Shown here: positions 12,087 through 24,074 of the stretch, piece after piece
Position numbering within the stretch: position 1 is the first letter of the stretch
How the letters are laid out: each line of letters opens with the position of its first letter
Origin: Pilaira anomala
Taxonomy: Eukaryota > Mucoromycota > Mucoromycetes > Mucorales > Mucoraceae
DNA length: 64,000 bases
NCBI GenBank assembly: GCA_025716855.1
Contig: JAIXMQ010000002.1
Coordinates: 310,001-374,000, forward strand
Direction: 5' to 3'
Program-made: the position numbers and the translations under genes
Notes under the pieces: generated by a model
Database searches by the model: none
What the model saw: only the letters and a program-made list of their open reading frames with translations
What the model was told of the DNA's origin: nothing

Positions 12087-14133
12087 ATGGGTTTTGATAT
12101 ATTTAAAAAGAAAAAAGCAGAGAATAAATTAGCTGCAGCTAAACAACGAAATATAATCGAAATTCCTATTGCGAACCCTCCTAAAAAGCCAGTTACCTTA
12201 ATTGATCAAAAACCAAACCAGCCTGCTGTTGCTGGTAATACTCCTCCCGTTATCATTATGCCAAAGCCAAGAAGAGCCGCAACTCCCACTCGAGCTATTC
12301 TAAATCAATTTGAAAACGACAAGACACAAGTAGAAGAGGATAGTTCAGTCATAAATATATCACCTATTGCGTTACCACTTCTTATTCAAGAACAAGGTAA
12401 AAAAATAAATAAAACGTTGTCCGGTTATTAACTTTTTTTTTTTTTTTTTGATAGATCAAGTTATTCGTAAACCTGTTCCTACCACCAAAAAGGTGGTTGT
12501 ATTGCAACATAATAATTCTCAATCCACATCCAGTAGTAAAACCTCGAGTAAAGTATATGAATCAGCTCAAGAGTATAATTCAGATGAAGATGATACTAGA
12601 TTCTCAAATTTACCTTCTTCCATCTTGCTAAAAAAGAAAAGTAGTGATCTCAATAATATCGCTTCTGATTCTTCTTCTTGTACTGTCACTCCTCGCTTAA
12701 GGCCTAACCCTGTACGACCATCTGCTTCTTGCACTACACTCAATTGTACTCGTGATAATGTTGTCCCAGTTCTCGCTGCTGTTCCTACGACAACTGCTTC
12801 TGATGTGGATATTGCTACTGCTGCTGTTGCTGCTGAATATGAAACCAATTGTAGAAATCCTATTGTTATCAATAACAATACTAATTATAGAGAAATGGAT
12901 GATAATGAAATGAATAATGAAGCCATTGCCCCTAATCATAATAATTCAAACTTTCATAAGAACGATGCAATAAACAATAATAAAAGCAACGTAAGCAACC
13001 AGAGAGACAATACGAATACTGATCCCGAAGCCGGTCGTATAAACAATGCTCACCGTCATGATCAAGATCATACTCAGCGTAGAGTTACCCCTGATCCTAT
13101 AAAAGATGGGCAAGATGAGCTACTAAATCAGTTAAAGAGAAAAGTAGAAATGATGGAGAAACAACGTATTTTAGATAGAGAAGAGTGGTGTAGAAAAGAA
13201 CGAGAATTATTAAATCATCGTATGGCCATGGCGGAACATTTAGATGAGACAAAGAAACAATTAGTAGACGTAATTAAAATTAAGGAAGAGACTACTAAGG
13301 CAAATGAAGCTTATTATCAACAACAATTAAAAGAACATCAGTTAAATCAACTTCAAAATACAGTTATTAATAATCATACTTACTCACCAGAACAAGAATT
13401 AGAAGATATAAATCATGATGTTGATGTAGATCATCATCATCATCATGCTGCAGAAACAAATTTAGCTGATGAAGATACAGACTATCAAAGAGTGGTGTAT
13501 ACTGAAGAGCCTGAGCAGTATGAAAGAAGATTACCGAGAATGAGATCCAGAGGTGAATTAAGGTACCATGCCAGAAGTACATCAAGAGGCTCACATCGTT
13601 ATAGTCAATATTATCCAGAAGAAGAACAAGAAAGAAGACCTGCTTCCCATCTTTCTCGTCGAAATAGTACTGCTAGTACTCGACTTGATCCTAGTCCATC
13701 TGCAACACTTGTATCAAATCCTATGACACCAAGAACAAGAGTAAATAGAACAAGATCTAAATCAATCGAGTCTGGAAATTGGGGTAATTCTATTCCTAAA
13801 GTGTATGAACCTGTTGATCATGTTCAAAGCAATCGATATAGGGTAAGAAGAAGTAGATCTGTAGGTAGAAGACCACCATCAAGAGGTCCACCTATTGTTT
13901 TCTATGCTGATCTGGACGATGATGTGGACGATATGATTGATGCGGGTGATTATCCTTACTATGATGACTATAGATTTGCTCACCAACCACACGCATATTA
14001 TCATGATGAGTATTATATGCCACAACAGCCGCAACAGCCAGGTCCTCCAATACAATCATCTTATTATCACTATCCTCATCAATATAGACAACAAAATTAT
14101 GAAAGATACGGACGAGGAAGATACAATTATTAG
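12087..14133 (+). CDS. uncharacterised low-complexity coiled-coil protein
   Basis: Two exons, 12087-12396 and 12455-14133, 662 residues; the intron has a canonical GTAA donor and a T-rich acceptor. I chose the ATG at 12087 (MGFDIFKKKK) because upstream in-frame codons lack ATG. The protein starts with a strongly basic tip, continues through Asn/Asp-rich linker sequence, has a probable coiled coil at about residues 322-401 (heptad-like K/E/L pattern around QLKRKVEMMEKQR), then a His/Asp-rich stretch, Arg/Ser-rich motifs (RTRSKS, RRSRSVGRRP) at about 530-580 and a Tyr/Gln/Pro-rich tail. No enzymatic domain is visible. The composition would suit a scaffold or cytoskeleton-associated protein, but that is guesswork. 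The neighbouring chitin synthase is 3.6 kb away and divergent. Expression is unproven, though the open frame and intron argue for a real gene. Confidence 0.75.
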
Positions 14134-14681
14134 CTTTAATATTTTTTTCTTTCTGTATAGAGCTCATCTCTAATCTTACCAGGATGTTTGCTAAGATATA
14201 AAAATTGATATAATAAAAGAAAGCTACAAGCGTTCAAAAAAAAAAGATGTAATGCTATAATAATACGATACTACGAAAACCACAAGCAGTTTAGTAACTA
14301 GTAAGATTAGCAAAAGAAAGTAAGCAACGTTTCACAATTTAGATAGTTGCAATAATTAATAATGTTCAAAATGTACTCAAAACTGGATTAACTCCAGTAA
14401 ATATTTAATCAAAACAAAACCTGTTTCAAACACTATTACTACAGCTTTATTTTTAATCGTTTGTAAAATTACTGGGATTCTTCAAAGTAGATCCATAAAT
14501 CTTGACTATTTTAAATTGTTATAGGATGAAATTAGGTTTTAGGCGTGTTTTTACATGCTTTTCTTATGAATTTATTGAAACGCCAGTAACTTATATTAAT
14601 ATTTTTTTGTGGTCACACCAAGACAGTTTATTTCTCCTTATTCTGGAGTACCTCATTGTTATAAAAGCCTCATCAACTATT
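14134..14681. other. intergenic, nothing recognisable
   Basis: AT-rich DNA between the coiled-coil gene and the first repeat of the island. A 76-codon frame at 14502-14732 runs into the poly-T of the repeat and looks accidental. Confidence 0.5.
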
Positions 14682-14831
14682 GGATTTTTCCAATCGATTT
14701 GCGCATTTGATTTTTTTTTTTTTTGCGCCTAATTTTTTTTTTTTTTTTTTTTTTTTTTGCGCGTTAAAATATAAATTATCAAAATGTATAACAACGATAT
14801 TCCTGTCGAGTATATGATTTGCTTTAATGTA
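14682..14831 (-). repeat. short dispersed repeat, inverted partner at 36.1 kb
   Basis: This segment (TTTCCAATCGATTTGCGCA near its left end, GATTTGCTTTAATGTA at its right end, two long T runs with GCGCCTAA and GCGCGTT between) is the reverse complement of 36102-36273 apart from homopolymer length and a few substitutions. Both copies end in TA on each side, as an element with TA target duplication would, but no transposase is inside. It forms the outer pair of the island's mirror symmetry. Confidence 0.9.
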
Positions 14832-14832
14832 T

Positions 14833-15040
14833 TGGAGGACGGGCGTAGTTCTGCTCTGACATGAATCGGCTGAGAACTAGAAGTTTAGATAATCATCAAA
14901 CCATTCGCCAGTGGAATGATACCTACCGTAGGGATGCCAGGGTTTAATCAAGAAAACTTGTCTATTCTTCGATTCATAAGCTTGTAATAACTTCGAATGA
15001 AAGGTAAAAAAAAAAAAAAAAAGACCAAAAAAAATCTTGC
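14833..15040 (-). repeat. isolated partial copy of the 456-bp array unit
   Basis: About 200 bp matching, in reverse complement, the first half of the tandem unit at 24.1-26.8 kb (GAACTAGAAGTTTAGA, CATTCGCCAGTGGAATGATA and CTTGTCTATTCTTCGATTCA are shared). It joins directly to the preceding repeat at GGAGGACGGGC and ends in the intron of the PFK-2/FBPase-2 relic. It is more diverged than array copies are from each other, so it is probably older. Confidence 0.9.
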
Positions 15041-15047
15041 TTTTTAG

Positions 15048-15338
<291 letters not shown>

Positions 15339-15394
15339 AAATTTCAATTTTTTTAATAAAATAATTTCCTTACGCACTTTTTTTTTTTTTAAAA

Positions 15395-17280
15395 AAAAAG
15401 CAAATCGATGTCCTTTACGTTGCATATAGTTATACTTTGTTCTACACGCTAAATCAGTTCGTCCTGTATTTAATTCCTTTGCAATTAAAGGCCACACACT
15501 TCCAATGGATGCCTTCTCATTCTGTAACTTGGTTTTCTGTACAAGTTCTAATAACTGCATTTCTTCTTCATAGGACCAACGTCCCTTTGTCACACTCGTC
15601 TGTAACGAATATAACCACCGTTCTCTACATTGCTTCGGCGTACGATCTTGTATCATCTTGGCTACTTTAGCCCAAGACTTGATTTTTCCCTCTTCATCTT
15701 GATTTCGACTCACTGCAAATTCCAACGCTTTATCTTCATCTTCAGACCAAAAAGAGATATGATTGACTTCTCCATCCTCTTCATTCATCCCATTTTTACT
15801 TTGAAAATGCCACCAACGCATCAATTGATCGGGTGTACGTGAAGGTAAAAATGTCATTCGAATCGCAGTCCAATTCGGTCCAAACATCTGCACGCCTTCT
15901 TTAATCAACGACTTTTCTGTATCTGTTAATCGTTTGTTCTTAATAGCAGGTGGATTTTCTTCCGCCATTTTCAACACGCGATGCCATCGATAAGCGCATT
16001 GTCTCTTGGTCCGATGAGACAAATGTTCTGTAATTCGATCCCAACGTTCAGTTCCATATTCTTTGATCAGTGCCACAAGTTGTGCGTCTTCTTCCGGTGA
16101 CCAAGTCCCCTTTTTAACACCTTGCACTGCAAGATGTTCATCATACTGATACTTACATTGTTGCACATCTCTTGTCGGAAACGCTTTTGCTATCTCTTTC
16201 CAATCAGTATATTTTAATTTCTCTTTTGACTCTATCTTGAACCAACTTGCTCAATTTCAAATGCTCGTCTTCATTCCACGGTCCAGCCTGATGAAACGTA
16301 ATACTGCGATTGACTGTTTTCCGTACACTGGTGCCTTGATCAAGCCATTCACATACCGCGCGTGCCACACGTGTCCTCCATTCTGGACTATTTTCTTCCT
16401 CTCTCTTTTGCAACACATCGCCATACATCAACTCAAACTCTTTATCTTGTCGCACCATACTCCAAAACATTTTAAAACAACTATACGCGTTTCGACCCGG
16501 TAATCCCTCCAACACTTTCACAAAATCGCCTTGACATGTACTTAGACGTTCCCAGAACAACCGAGTTTCTTCTAAAGACCAAGGCCCTTTATTTAGCCCA
16601 GGATCAAGTTAATTTTTCCAAATAACGCTGCATTTCTCGGGTGTTCGACCCGGTAAACCTTCCGCTACCTTCTTCCAGTCCTGTCCAAACATGATCGCCC
16701 TTCGAAGCAATAAATAGAGTTCATCCTCTGTCCATTTCTCTCGTTTGACATCGGGGTCCAGCTTGGCTCGATAATGGGTTCGAATTTGAACGCGTGTATG
16801 CCAAGGTAATTAATGCTTTCCAATCTGCGTCCATGACGGCCCGAACTGCTCGTACCCTTTCTTCAATAACTCATCTTCTTTCTCAGTCCATGTCCCTGAC
16901 TTGGTTCTGGAAATACAGGTCCATTCATTGGAAATCCTTCGTGGTGCCCGTTGCGGTAAATATTTTTCACTGATCCTCGCCCATTGGCCCTCTCCAAACT
17001 CGACAACTCCCTTTTTAAGTAACGATCATTCTTGATCACTGAAGGGAGCTCGTTTCAAGTTTGGGTTCAAGATATCCGTCCACCGCGATCGACATTGTGA
17101 TTGCGTCCGATGAGGTAAAATATGCTGAACAAACTCACTCCATTTATTACCATTATGTATCACATAGTTTCGTAATAGGTCGTCTTCCCAGGGTTGCCAC
17201 TTTTCTATATGTATGAAGCGACATGGTGGAAGGAAAGATCGCGTTTGTGGCTTGAATCGTCTTAGGACTGATACCAACAT
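15395..17280 (-). pseudogene. decayed multi-Myb (SANT) repeat DNA-binding protein
   Basis: A minus-strand frame from ATG at 17280 encodes about ten consecutive Myb/SANT repeats, each with the spaced Trp pattern (KWQPWEDDLL, GTWTEKEDELL, GPWSLEETRLF, GTWSPEEDAQLV, GRWSYEEEMQLL). Such proteins resemble the SNAPc4/Myb-like transcription factors. The frame is broken by three in-frame stops, TGA at 17026-17028, TAA at 16810-16812 and TAA at 16609-16611, and by a one-base shift near 16215-16222 inside repeat 6, where the continuation is in another frame. None of the stops sits in a plausible intron. Outside the breaks the repeats are well kept, so inactivation looks recent. The 3' end is unclear: the frame runs through a poly-A tract into sequence antisense to the PFK-2/FBPase-2 relic. 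Confidence 0.85.
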
Positions 17281-17689
17281 AAGAAAGCTTAATTTTTTTA
17301 TCCAGTCAGCATCATGTTTTCAGTACGTAATTTTTTAGCCAATCAAAATGCAAAAAAAAGACGATATTTTAGTATTTAATTGGATATATAATAAACTGTA
17401 TTGCTCGTTTGTATATAAAAAAAAAACGCCAAAGATACGGGAAGGTGATAGTTTAATACATACGATAAAAAAATGCTTGATACGATGAAGGGATAGTGTA
17501 ATACAATAAAACATGCTATAGACATGAGGAGGTGATTGTGTAAAATGATTAGAAAAAACATGCTATAGACATGGGGAGGTGATAGTGTAATATAATAAAG
17601 AAACATGCTAAAGATACGATGAGGGGATATTGAAATATAACGTGTAATAAAGAAAGCCAGCCAATTAGTATTTTCGTAAAAAAAAAAAA
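17281..17689. other. intergenic with degenerate AT-rich repeats
   Basis: Contains four to five loose repeats of a motif like ATGCTATAGACATGAGGAGGTGATAG (around 17410-17640, spacing roughly 55-65 bp), followed by a poly-A run. No gene is visible. Confidence 0.6.
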
Positions 17690-19470
17690 AAATGCTAAAA
17701 ATACGAAGAGGACATAGTAATAATAGTGTGTATTATGGAGAGAGAGTCAATTACTGTTTTTGTTTTTTATTACTAGCATTATTGGTAGGACCGTATAGGT
17801 TCTCAGGAATATAAATGATATCATTGTCGGTGAGAGGAGGATAGAACGAGTCACGCAACCAAGTTGTGTAATGATTATCGTACGACTTTTGATCTTCTCT
17901 CGCGTTTATGTATCGTGTAAGATCATGTGCATGATTCTAAAAAAATAATAATGCTATTACTAAAGAGAAGGATATAAAATGAAGCATATTAACTTACCTT
18001 CAACGTGACTAAATGGAAGAAAAAATCCGATGCGTTTCTAGCAAATGTTGTTGGGTTAAATGGTATAGTTAAATTAAAGTATTCTTCAATACAATATAAA
18101 CCATTATCAACAAGATGAAGTTTCAATACGTCACATGAATTATCTAAAGGAATAAGTTAAATACATACGCCAATAACAATAAATCTTCGCTTGGTCATAT
18201 ACTTACTGCAGATTTGAATTAACGGGATACTTACTGATTTGTGATCGAAAGATGATGAGTTCTTGATGATGAAGTCTAAAATATCTTTTGATTCAATTGC
18301 AAGTTTTAGGTGATCATCGTTGGTTTTCTTTGCTGTCATATAACGTGCGGCCTCTATGTTGGCCACATCAATAAGTTTATCATTGTAATAAAAAATCAAA
18401 TGACAATCAACTTTGAACTTGTTATGTTCAGCTTGTGATTCCCCCCTATAAATCTCATTAGAAACTAACAAAACCATATTCAGTTCTAATATACACTACC
18501 ATTTGCAACGGACAGTACTTGTATCAGGAAATAAAATCTCAAATATGGGTCTCCAAATCTTCATCAAGTTGTCAAGTTCAGTGGGATCGTTTGATTTAAA
18601 TCTTAAGGCTTCGGAATGAAACCGGTAGATATTGATGCTATGAGAAAAGAAAAGTAAATATACTGTTTATCAACTAATAAATATATTACGTACATGTGGG
18701 AATATATATTAAAAATTGATTCGTTGCTTGATTCGATATATTCGATCTCAAGGTTACGTGCATCAATGTAAGCTTTGGTCAAGTCAGAGCGTTTCATAGT
18801 CTTGTTTACTATTTTGAGAAGATGGTTTAACTTGCTTTTGCTTGTGTTCTTCTTGTTCTTAATGTGAAACATTTTTTTAATTTCACCCCACTGTTCTTGA
18901 GTAAAATATTGAAGTTGCGAGTCCATAGTCTCATCTGATAAATCAATTATACTATTTAAAGACATCCTTTAAGAAATGATAGTTTCATGTTAATGATTTA
19001 TTTAGTTATTAAAAATATAGAGTTTTATATTACCCAACAACATGCTTCGCTTTATTATTTAGACTGAGGTAATAACTAACGTCAGTTTCAGCATGATTTT
19101 TTAAAATCGTTCCCACACTAACACCGTTAAAACACAAGCGGTCCAATTCTCTCTATTGCAAATTCAATAAATAACAATATTAATGATATATAGAGGTTAA
19201 TTACTTTATTACCTTTTTTTCCTGAACCTCCTTACGTTTCATTCTTGACACAATCGATACTTTGTTCTGAACGGAAGAAGTAGAGTTAGCAATATGCTCA
19301 GCTACCATTCTTGTGTTGGTAGAGTCAGTAAAGTTGTTTAGCAGAGATGTTCGCTTCTTCTCTCTGTTAGTCCAGTAAATTATAACTTCATCTCCATTGA
19401 TAATCTTTTAGAACGAGTTAGTGTACGAAAACTTGACAACTTTGCACTTAAAAACTTACCTCATAGTTAT
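17690..19470 (-). repeat. left arm of 12-kb-spaced inverted duplication
   Basis: This segment, holding seven exons of the orphan gene, recurs in opposite orientation at 31668-33915 with over 95 percent identity in long stretches. The right copy has three insertions and lacks the first exon. Confidence 0.95.
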
Positions 19471-19651
19471 TATTCTTTACATTGATACACCAAGTGACAA
19501 GATCATATGGTTTTGCTGTGCTGGCTGTAATTTTATCAATAGCTTCTTCGAATAAATACTTTGCCCTTTCATAAGAAATCTCTGAGGCAGTATACTCAAA
19601 AAAGCTAACAGGATCAAAGCTTTTGAAGTTATTTTCGATGTATTCTTCCAT
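17751..19651 (-). CDS. orphan 8-exon protein, probable Mucorales-specific family
   Basis: Eight exons join in one frame: 19651-19460, 19404-19213, 19152-19034, 18966-18694, 18637-18500, 18445-18207, 18143-17998 and 17936-17751, giving 494 residues. All introns are 50-67 bp GT-AG. The product is hydrophilic and Lys-rich: a short acidic N-terminus, a basic segment (VSRMKRKEVQEKKRELDRL), the stretch LRFKSNDPTELDNLMKIWRPIFE, then RCKWGES, and a C-terminal Tyr/Asn-rich tail ending in KKQKQ. No catalytic motif or membrane segment is seen. The pattern T-E-x-D...W-x-P-I-F-E followed by KWGES matches my recollection of a large uncharacterised family in Mucorales genomes; I cannot confirm it here. A transposon or accessory function is possible since it lies in the island, but the intron-rich structure argues for a host gene. 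Its inverted copy at 31.7-33.9 kb is broken. Confidence 0.75.
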
Positions 19652-19881
19652 GAGTATGAGTGTAGATGTAACGTAAAAGAGTTGGTTGAAACTTTAAAGA
19701 GAAGGATAAGTTATGATTTGAGTGAGTCAAATGTAGCGTTAGAAAGTTGTAAATGCAGCTTTGTGGATTTAACTGTAAAAAGTTTGTTTATGCAGAGATG
19801 GTTTTTTAGAAAAATAATTTTAAATCACGTTATTTATTTATCTTTGGAAGTGAGATTTAAAATATGAAAATAATATAATAA

Positions 19882-20736
19882 AGAGTTGTGGGTAGTAAAA
19901 CTGACGTTACATTTCGAAACTTCGAAATTACCAAAATGAAAATGGTCAAAAGTTGCAGTACGATACTCATACCTAATATCTCTTTTCTCTTTTCATACCA
20001 TCAAATACTACCTCCTCTTAATAAAAATGTCTACCCATAACCTTTTAAATATTGCAGAGATCTTGACGGAGAGAGTAATTAACCTCATTGAAAAAGAATC
20101 AGCAAATGAAGACGATTATTCACTCGATTAGGTCGCAATCACAGAGCCTATGCCTTGCACAATCATCGCCAGAGGTTAGACTTTGTCCCCTTGGACGACG
20201 ATTTGTGTAAGTACTTGTTTCGTTTTACGTAGGCAGAGATAAAGAGAATAACCTGAAAAAATCTCTTTTAGAAGCAACTCGTCTCAAAGTTGTACAATGA
20301 ATCGAGACTATGTTTTAGCTATTATGCTTAGACGTTTAGCATATCCATCAAGACAGACTGATTTAGAATTGATTTTTAACATAGCATATGCAACAATTGG
20401 ATGATTTTTAACATAGCATATGCAACAATTGGATGATTTTTAACTAGATGATAGAGCTATTGTATAGCAGATTTGAACAAGGACTTAGGCTCAATAGAAC
20501 TTTGTTGGTGTTGTTGCTGTTGTTGACAGATAAGTCTGCGTTGAGGAAGTCGTAAGTATTGTTAGACATTTGAAATATTGTTATGTATACAGAAGAAGAA
20601 ATAAACAAACCATAATGCTTTTTTAAAGCTCTTAAAACCATGACAATGACATGATGTACATAGCACTAAAATCGAAAAATATGACAAATAGTTGTATGTG
20701 ATTGGATAAAATATTTCGTGAATAACGAGGATAACA
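19882..20736 (+). mobile_element. PIF/Harbinger-like element, degenerate left copy of palindrome
   Basis: Begins with AGAGTTGTGGG and carries the reverse complement of 20850-21700. Two short reading pieces remain: one starting MSTHNLLNIAEILTE at 20026 that stops after about 34 codons, and one at about 20297 with LAIMLRRLAYPSRQTDLELIF, which resembles the N-terminal region of PIF/Harbinger (DDE_Tnp_4) transposases. The catalytic DDE core is absent. Compared with the right copy it lacks about 34 bp next to the terminus and has an extra early stop. Confidence 0.7.
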
Positions 20737-20737
20737 G

Positions 20738-21806
20738 AGAGTTGTGGGAGCTGGTTATTTACTCACGAAATTTATTAAAAAAGGAAATCGTGGTCACACG
20801 TTACACAACATTTCGTGAATAACGTCGAGTTATCCTCGAAAATTCTGTGAATAAAAGCTCGTTATTCACGAAATATTTTATCCAATCACATACAACTATT
20901 TGTCATATTTCTTGATTTTAGTGCTATGTACATACATACATCATGTCATTGTCATGGTTTTAAGAGCTTTAAAAAAGCATTATGGTTTATTTATTTCTTC
21001 TTCTGTATACATAACAATATTTCAAATGTCTAACAATACTTACGACTTCCTCAACGCAGACTTATCTGTCAACAACAGCAACAACACCAACAAAGTTCAA
21101 TTGAGCCTAAGTCCTTGTTCAAATCTGCTATACAATAGCGCTCTATTATCTAGTTAAAAATCATCCCAATTGTTGCATATGCTATGTTAAAAATCAATTC
21201 TAAATCAGTCAGTCTTGATGGATATGCTAAACGTCTAAGCATAATAGCTAAAGCATAGTCTCGATTCATTGTAAAACTTTGAGACGAGTTGCTTCTAAAA
21301 GAGATTTTGTCAGGCTATTCTCTTTATATCTGCCTACGTAGAACGAAACAAGTACTTACACAAATCGTCGTTCAAGGAGACAAAGTCTAACCTCTGGCGA
21401 TGATTGTGCAAGGCATAGGCTCTGTGATTGCGACCAAATCGAGTGAATAATCGTCTTCATTTTCTGATTCTTTTTCAATGAGGTTAATTAATCTCTCCGT
21501 CAAGATCTCGGCAATATTTAAAAGGTTATGGGTAGACATTTTTATTAAGAGGAGGTAGTATTTGATGGTATGAAAAGAGAAAAGAGATATTAGGTATGAG
21601 TATCGTACTGCAACTTTTGACCATTTCCATTTTGGTAACTTCGAAGTTTCGAAATGTAACGTCAGTTTTACTACTCCGATTTCGTGAATAAAAAAAGTCC
21701 CCACAACTCTCTAACTCGACGTTATTCACGAAATGTGGTGTAACGTGTGGCCACGATTTCCTTTTTTAATAAATTTCGGGAGTAAATAACCAGCTCCCAC
21801 AACTCT
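20738..21806 (-). mobile_element. non-autonomous PIF/Harbinger-like element with ~95-bp terminal inverted repeats
   Basis: Ends match as inverted repeats: 20738-20835 (AGAGTTGTGGGAGCTGG, then TCGTGGTCACACGTTACAC) and 21711-21806 reversed. Inside, on the minus strand, are a 50-codon frame from ATG at 21539 and a separate piece reading LAIMLRRLAYPSRLTDLELIF, as in DDE_Tnp_4 proteins; the rest of the transposase is missing. The motif TTATTCACGAAAT recurs at both ends and in the subterminal DNA, as transposase-binding repeats do. I could not identify a 3-bp TWA target duplication, which weakens the Harbinger assignment. Confidence 0.65.
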
Positions 21807-22139
21807 ACTTTAATAACTTAAAACCCCAAAAAAAACACAGTTGTGGCTATTTCATTTTTCACTAATAAACCAGAGACTCTGTTCTCCATATAAACAAAAA
21901 AAAAATATAATAAAGCAAGGATTGTAACTAAAATGAGATAAAGAAATGGGAAAGTGCCATATTGTAATAGATCATTGATCATGGCTATGTTTCACAATTC
22001 ATGCTTCGCTTGTTTAACTTCTATTTACTATATATAACCAAACACTTTTTGTACCTTTTAATAAAGTTTAGTTTATTTTTGCAGTCTGATTTATTTAACT
22101 TTGTTATATATTTTTTATTGCTTTTATTTCCGTTTGTTC

Positions 22140-23098
22140 TATCACTATAATAGCTCGAACATCTCAGATAGCGATTAATGTCTGAAATGAAAAATTCTGA
22201 ATGATATTGTTGATGATAGGTGAAAACCCAAATTTCTCTAATATTTTTTCTTAATATCCTGGATGGACTCAATCATACGCCTTTTCTTGGTCTAGAAGTA
22301 TCGCTACTGCATCTGCGTTCGGCTCAACTGCTGTTCGGTGGTTTGCCATCAACGTAAGATTTGTACCCCTTTGAAACTAGCAGGTGTAAAAGTATCTCGA
22401 GATTCCAGACATAACATTCGAGTGAGTTCGTGATACTGCTGCTGTTGAGTGCCGTCCGATGATCTATCAAGAAGAACTGAAATTTCACCTTCAAAAAAAC
22501 CTTGGTATAAGAGTTTTTTGATCTGACAGACTTTACCGTAATTTCCTAAAGAGGATTTCAGAAGAGGGATAAGCTCATCTTCTTCTTCGCTGGTGTGTAT
22601 CGTTATGTTGACTTTAATCAAAGAAGTCCCATTCGAGGTTGTATCCTTATATGGTACTGTTTTATGCTGAATCGAATCGATGGTAATGCCACTTTCGATA
22701 GCTTTAAGCGTTACATCGGGTCTCTGAAAACAGCGGACAGAAGTAAATTAACACTGGGTTGGGTGTCCCTGAGCGAAACTGGGTTAAATCGGTAGCCTAC
22801 TACGGATCCTGACTGATTTAAAATAGCTCTATATGCATCTGTTCGATTCTCAAAAGTGTGAGCTGGGAAGTCAAAAATAACTGCAGAAGGGGAAAGTGCT
22901 GAATGTATAATCGGATGTACTTGTTGCGCTCGTGTATAAGGTGCAATCTCAGGGTCTTCAAATATGACTTTAGTTGAAAAAAAAGTTGCATTTTCCATTT
23001 TGGTCGACTTTACGAATAGGTACTGGGACTTTTGCTTCAAGACCTCGAGCCACTACCGTCGTCCAGGCAGTGCCTGAGCTCGGTTGTAGAGTGCTCAT
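22140..23098 (-). mobile_element. LINE retrotransposon, internally deleted and frameshifted copy
   Basis: From ATG at 23098 the minus strand encodes an ORF1-like product (start MSTLQPSSGTAWTTVVARG) that must shift frame near 22985 and again near 22713. It continues to about 22350, then jumps into a reverse transcriptase piece, AVAILLDQEKAYD followed by a stop where the family has Arg, then VHPGY and EKFGFSP (22347-22150), with further stops. The endonuclease domain and most of ORF1 and RT are deleted. LLDQEKAYDRVHP is the RT palm motif of fungal LINEs (Tad/L1-like). No target-site duplication was found. Confidence 0.75.
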
Positions 23099-23099
23099 A

Positions 23100-24074
23100 T
23101 CGTTAGTGGGCAATGAGAGTGGTTTTCTTTGTTTTTGATATAAATCGATTTGATTGGATTTTATTAGTAAAAGAAATTACACGAAAGAGCCTCAAAAAAG
23201 AGTTCGATTTAATAGCAGTTTTCTTGGGGACAACAGCCTGATAATCGAGGGATAACAGGGGCGTATATAGGACTACCAGACAAACTGTGGTTCGGAATAG
23301 AGAACTTATCCTATGTACACCCCTATTGTCCTTAGAAATTACTCTCAAATTACCCAATGGTAATGTCAAAAACTTAAATAAATGTGAACTCTTTTTCTTC
23401 TTAGTACAATAGAATGAACACTGGATATTATTTTTGCTCTAAGCCATTAATGACTTGGTTTCCACCCAAAATGCCAGTTAGACCTAAGATTAAAGTACAA
23501 CCATATCACTTGTAAAATCGCGAAAATTACCATTGGTACGGTGTCAAATTCAACCATTGAAAAACATGTATCCTGCTGTCAGTCATTTCTACTTTAACGT
23601 AAACAACTCTTACGCTGATTTGTCCAAGACAACATGGAATCTTTTTGGACAATTGTAAAAACATGGCGAAAGCTTATCTTACAATCCTGAAAAAAAAAGC
23701 AATCAATCCAATCTATGCTTCCGATGAAGAATAACTTTCAAATATTTTATACCCTTTTTTTAACCTTTCAATTTTTCTAACCTCACTTTTTTTAAGCTCA
23801 CTTTTTTTTTATTTTGTTAACACAGATTTTATCACCAATTTCTTTTTAAACTTGAAATTAAGGATTTGATTTGAAAGTTTTTTTTTATTTTACTAATATT
23901 TTAGGGAAAACAGGGATGCCCATAGAATAATTTGAGAGTAATTTCCAAGGACAACACGTAAACGATCTATTAAAGAGATCCATATATTTGAAGACGGAAG
24001 AAAGTTTTCAATCAATAGGCAAAAACAAGCAAACTACATGGCTAAATTTATGCTTAAAGACAATGTAGTTAAAG
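23100..24074. other. region between LINE relic and tandem array
   Basis: Mostly non-coding. A ~25-bp inverted match links 23320-23350 (TTAGAAATTACTCTCAAATT) with 23928-23955 (AATTTGAGAGTAATTTCC). From about 23954 to 24106 on the plus strand a frame stays open without a start (TTRKRSIKEIHIFEDGRK through KVSQVQLYQD) and runs into the first array unit, suggesting that the array began inside a coding sequence. Confidence 0.5.

Noticed and set aside
14502..14732. 76-codon plus-strand ORF
   Set aside because: It ends in repeat poly-T sequence and has no recognisable content.
19682..19867. 61-codon plus-strand ORF divergent from the orphan gene
   Set aside because: It starts at TTG, has no similarity that I know and lies in the likely promoter.
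23103..23369. 88-codon minus-strand ORF upstream of the LINE ORF1
   Set aside because: Composition looks random; it may be LINE leader sequence.
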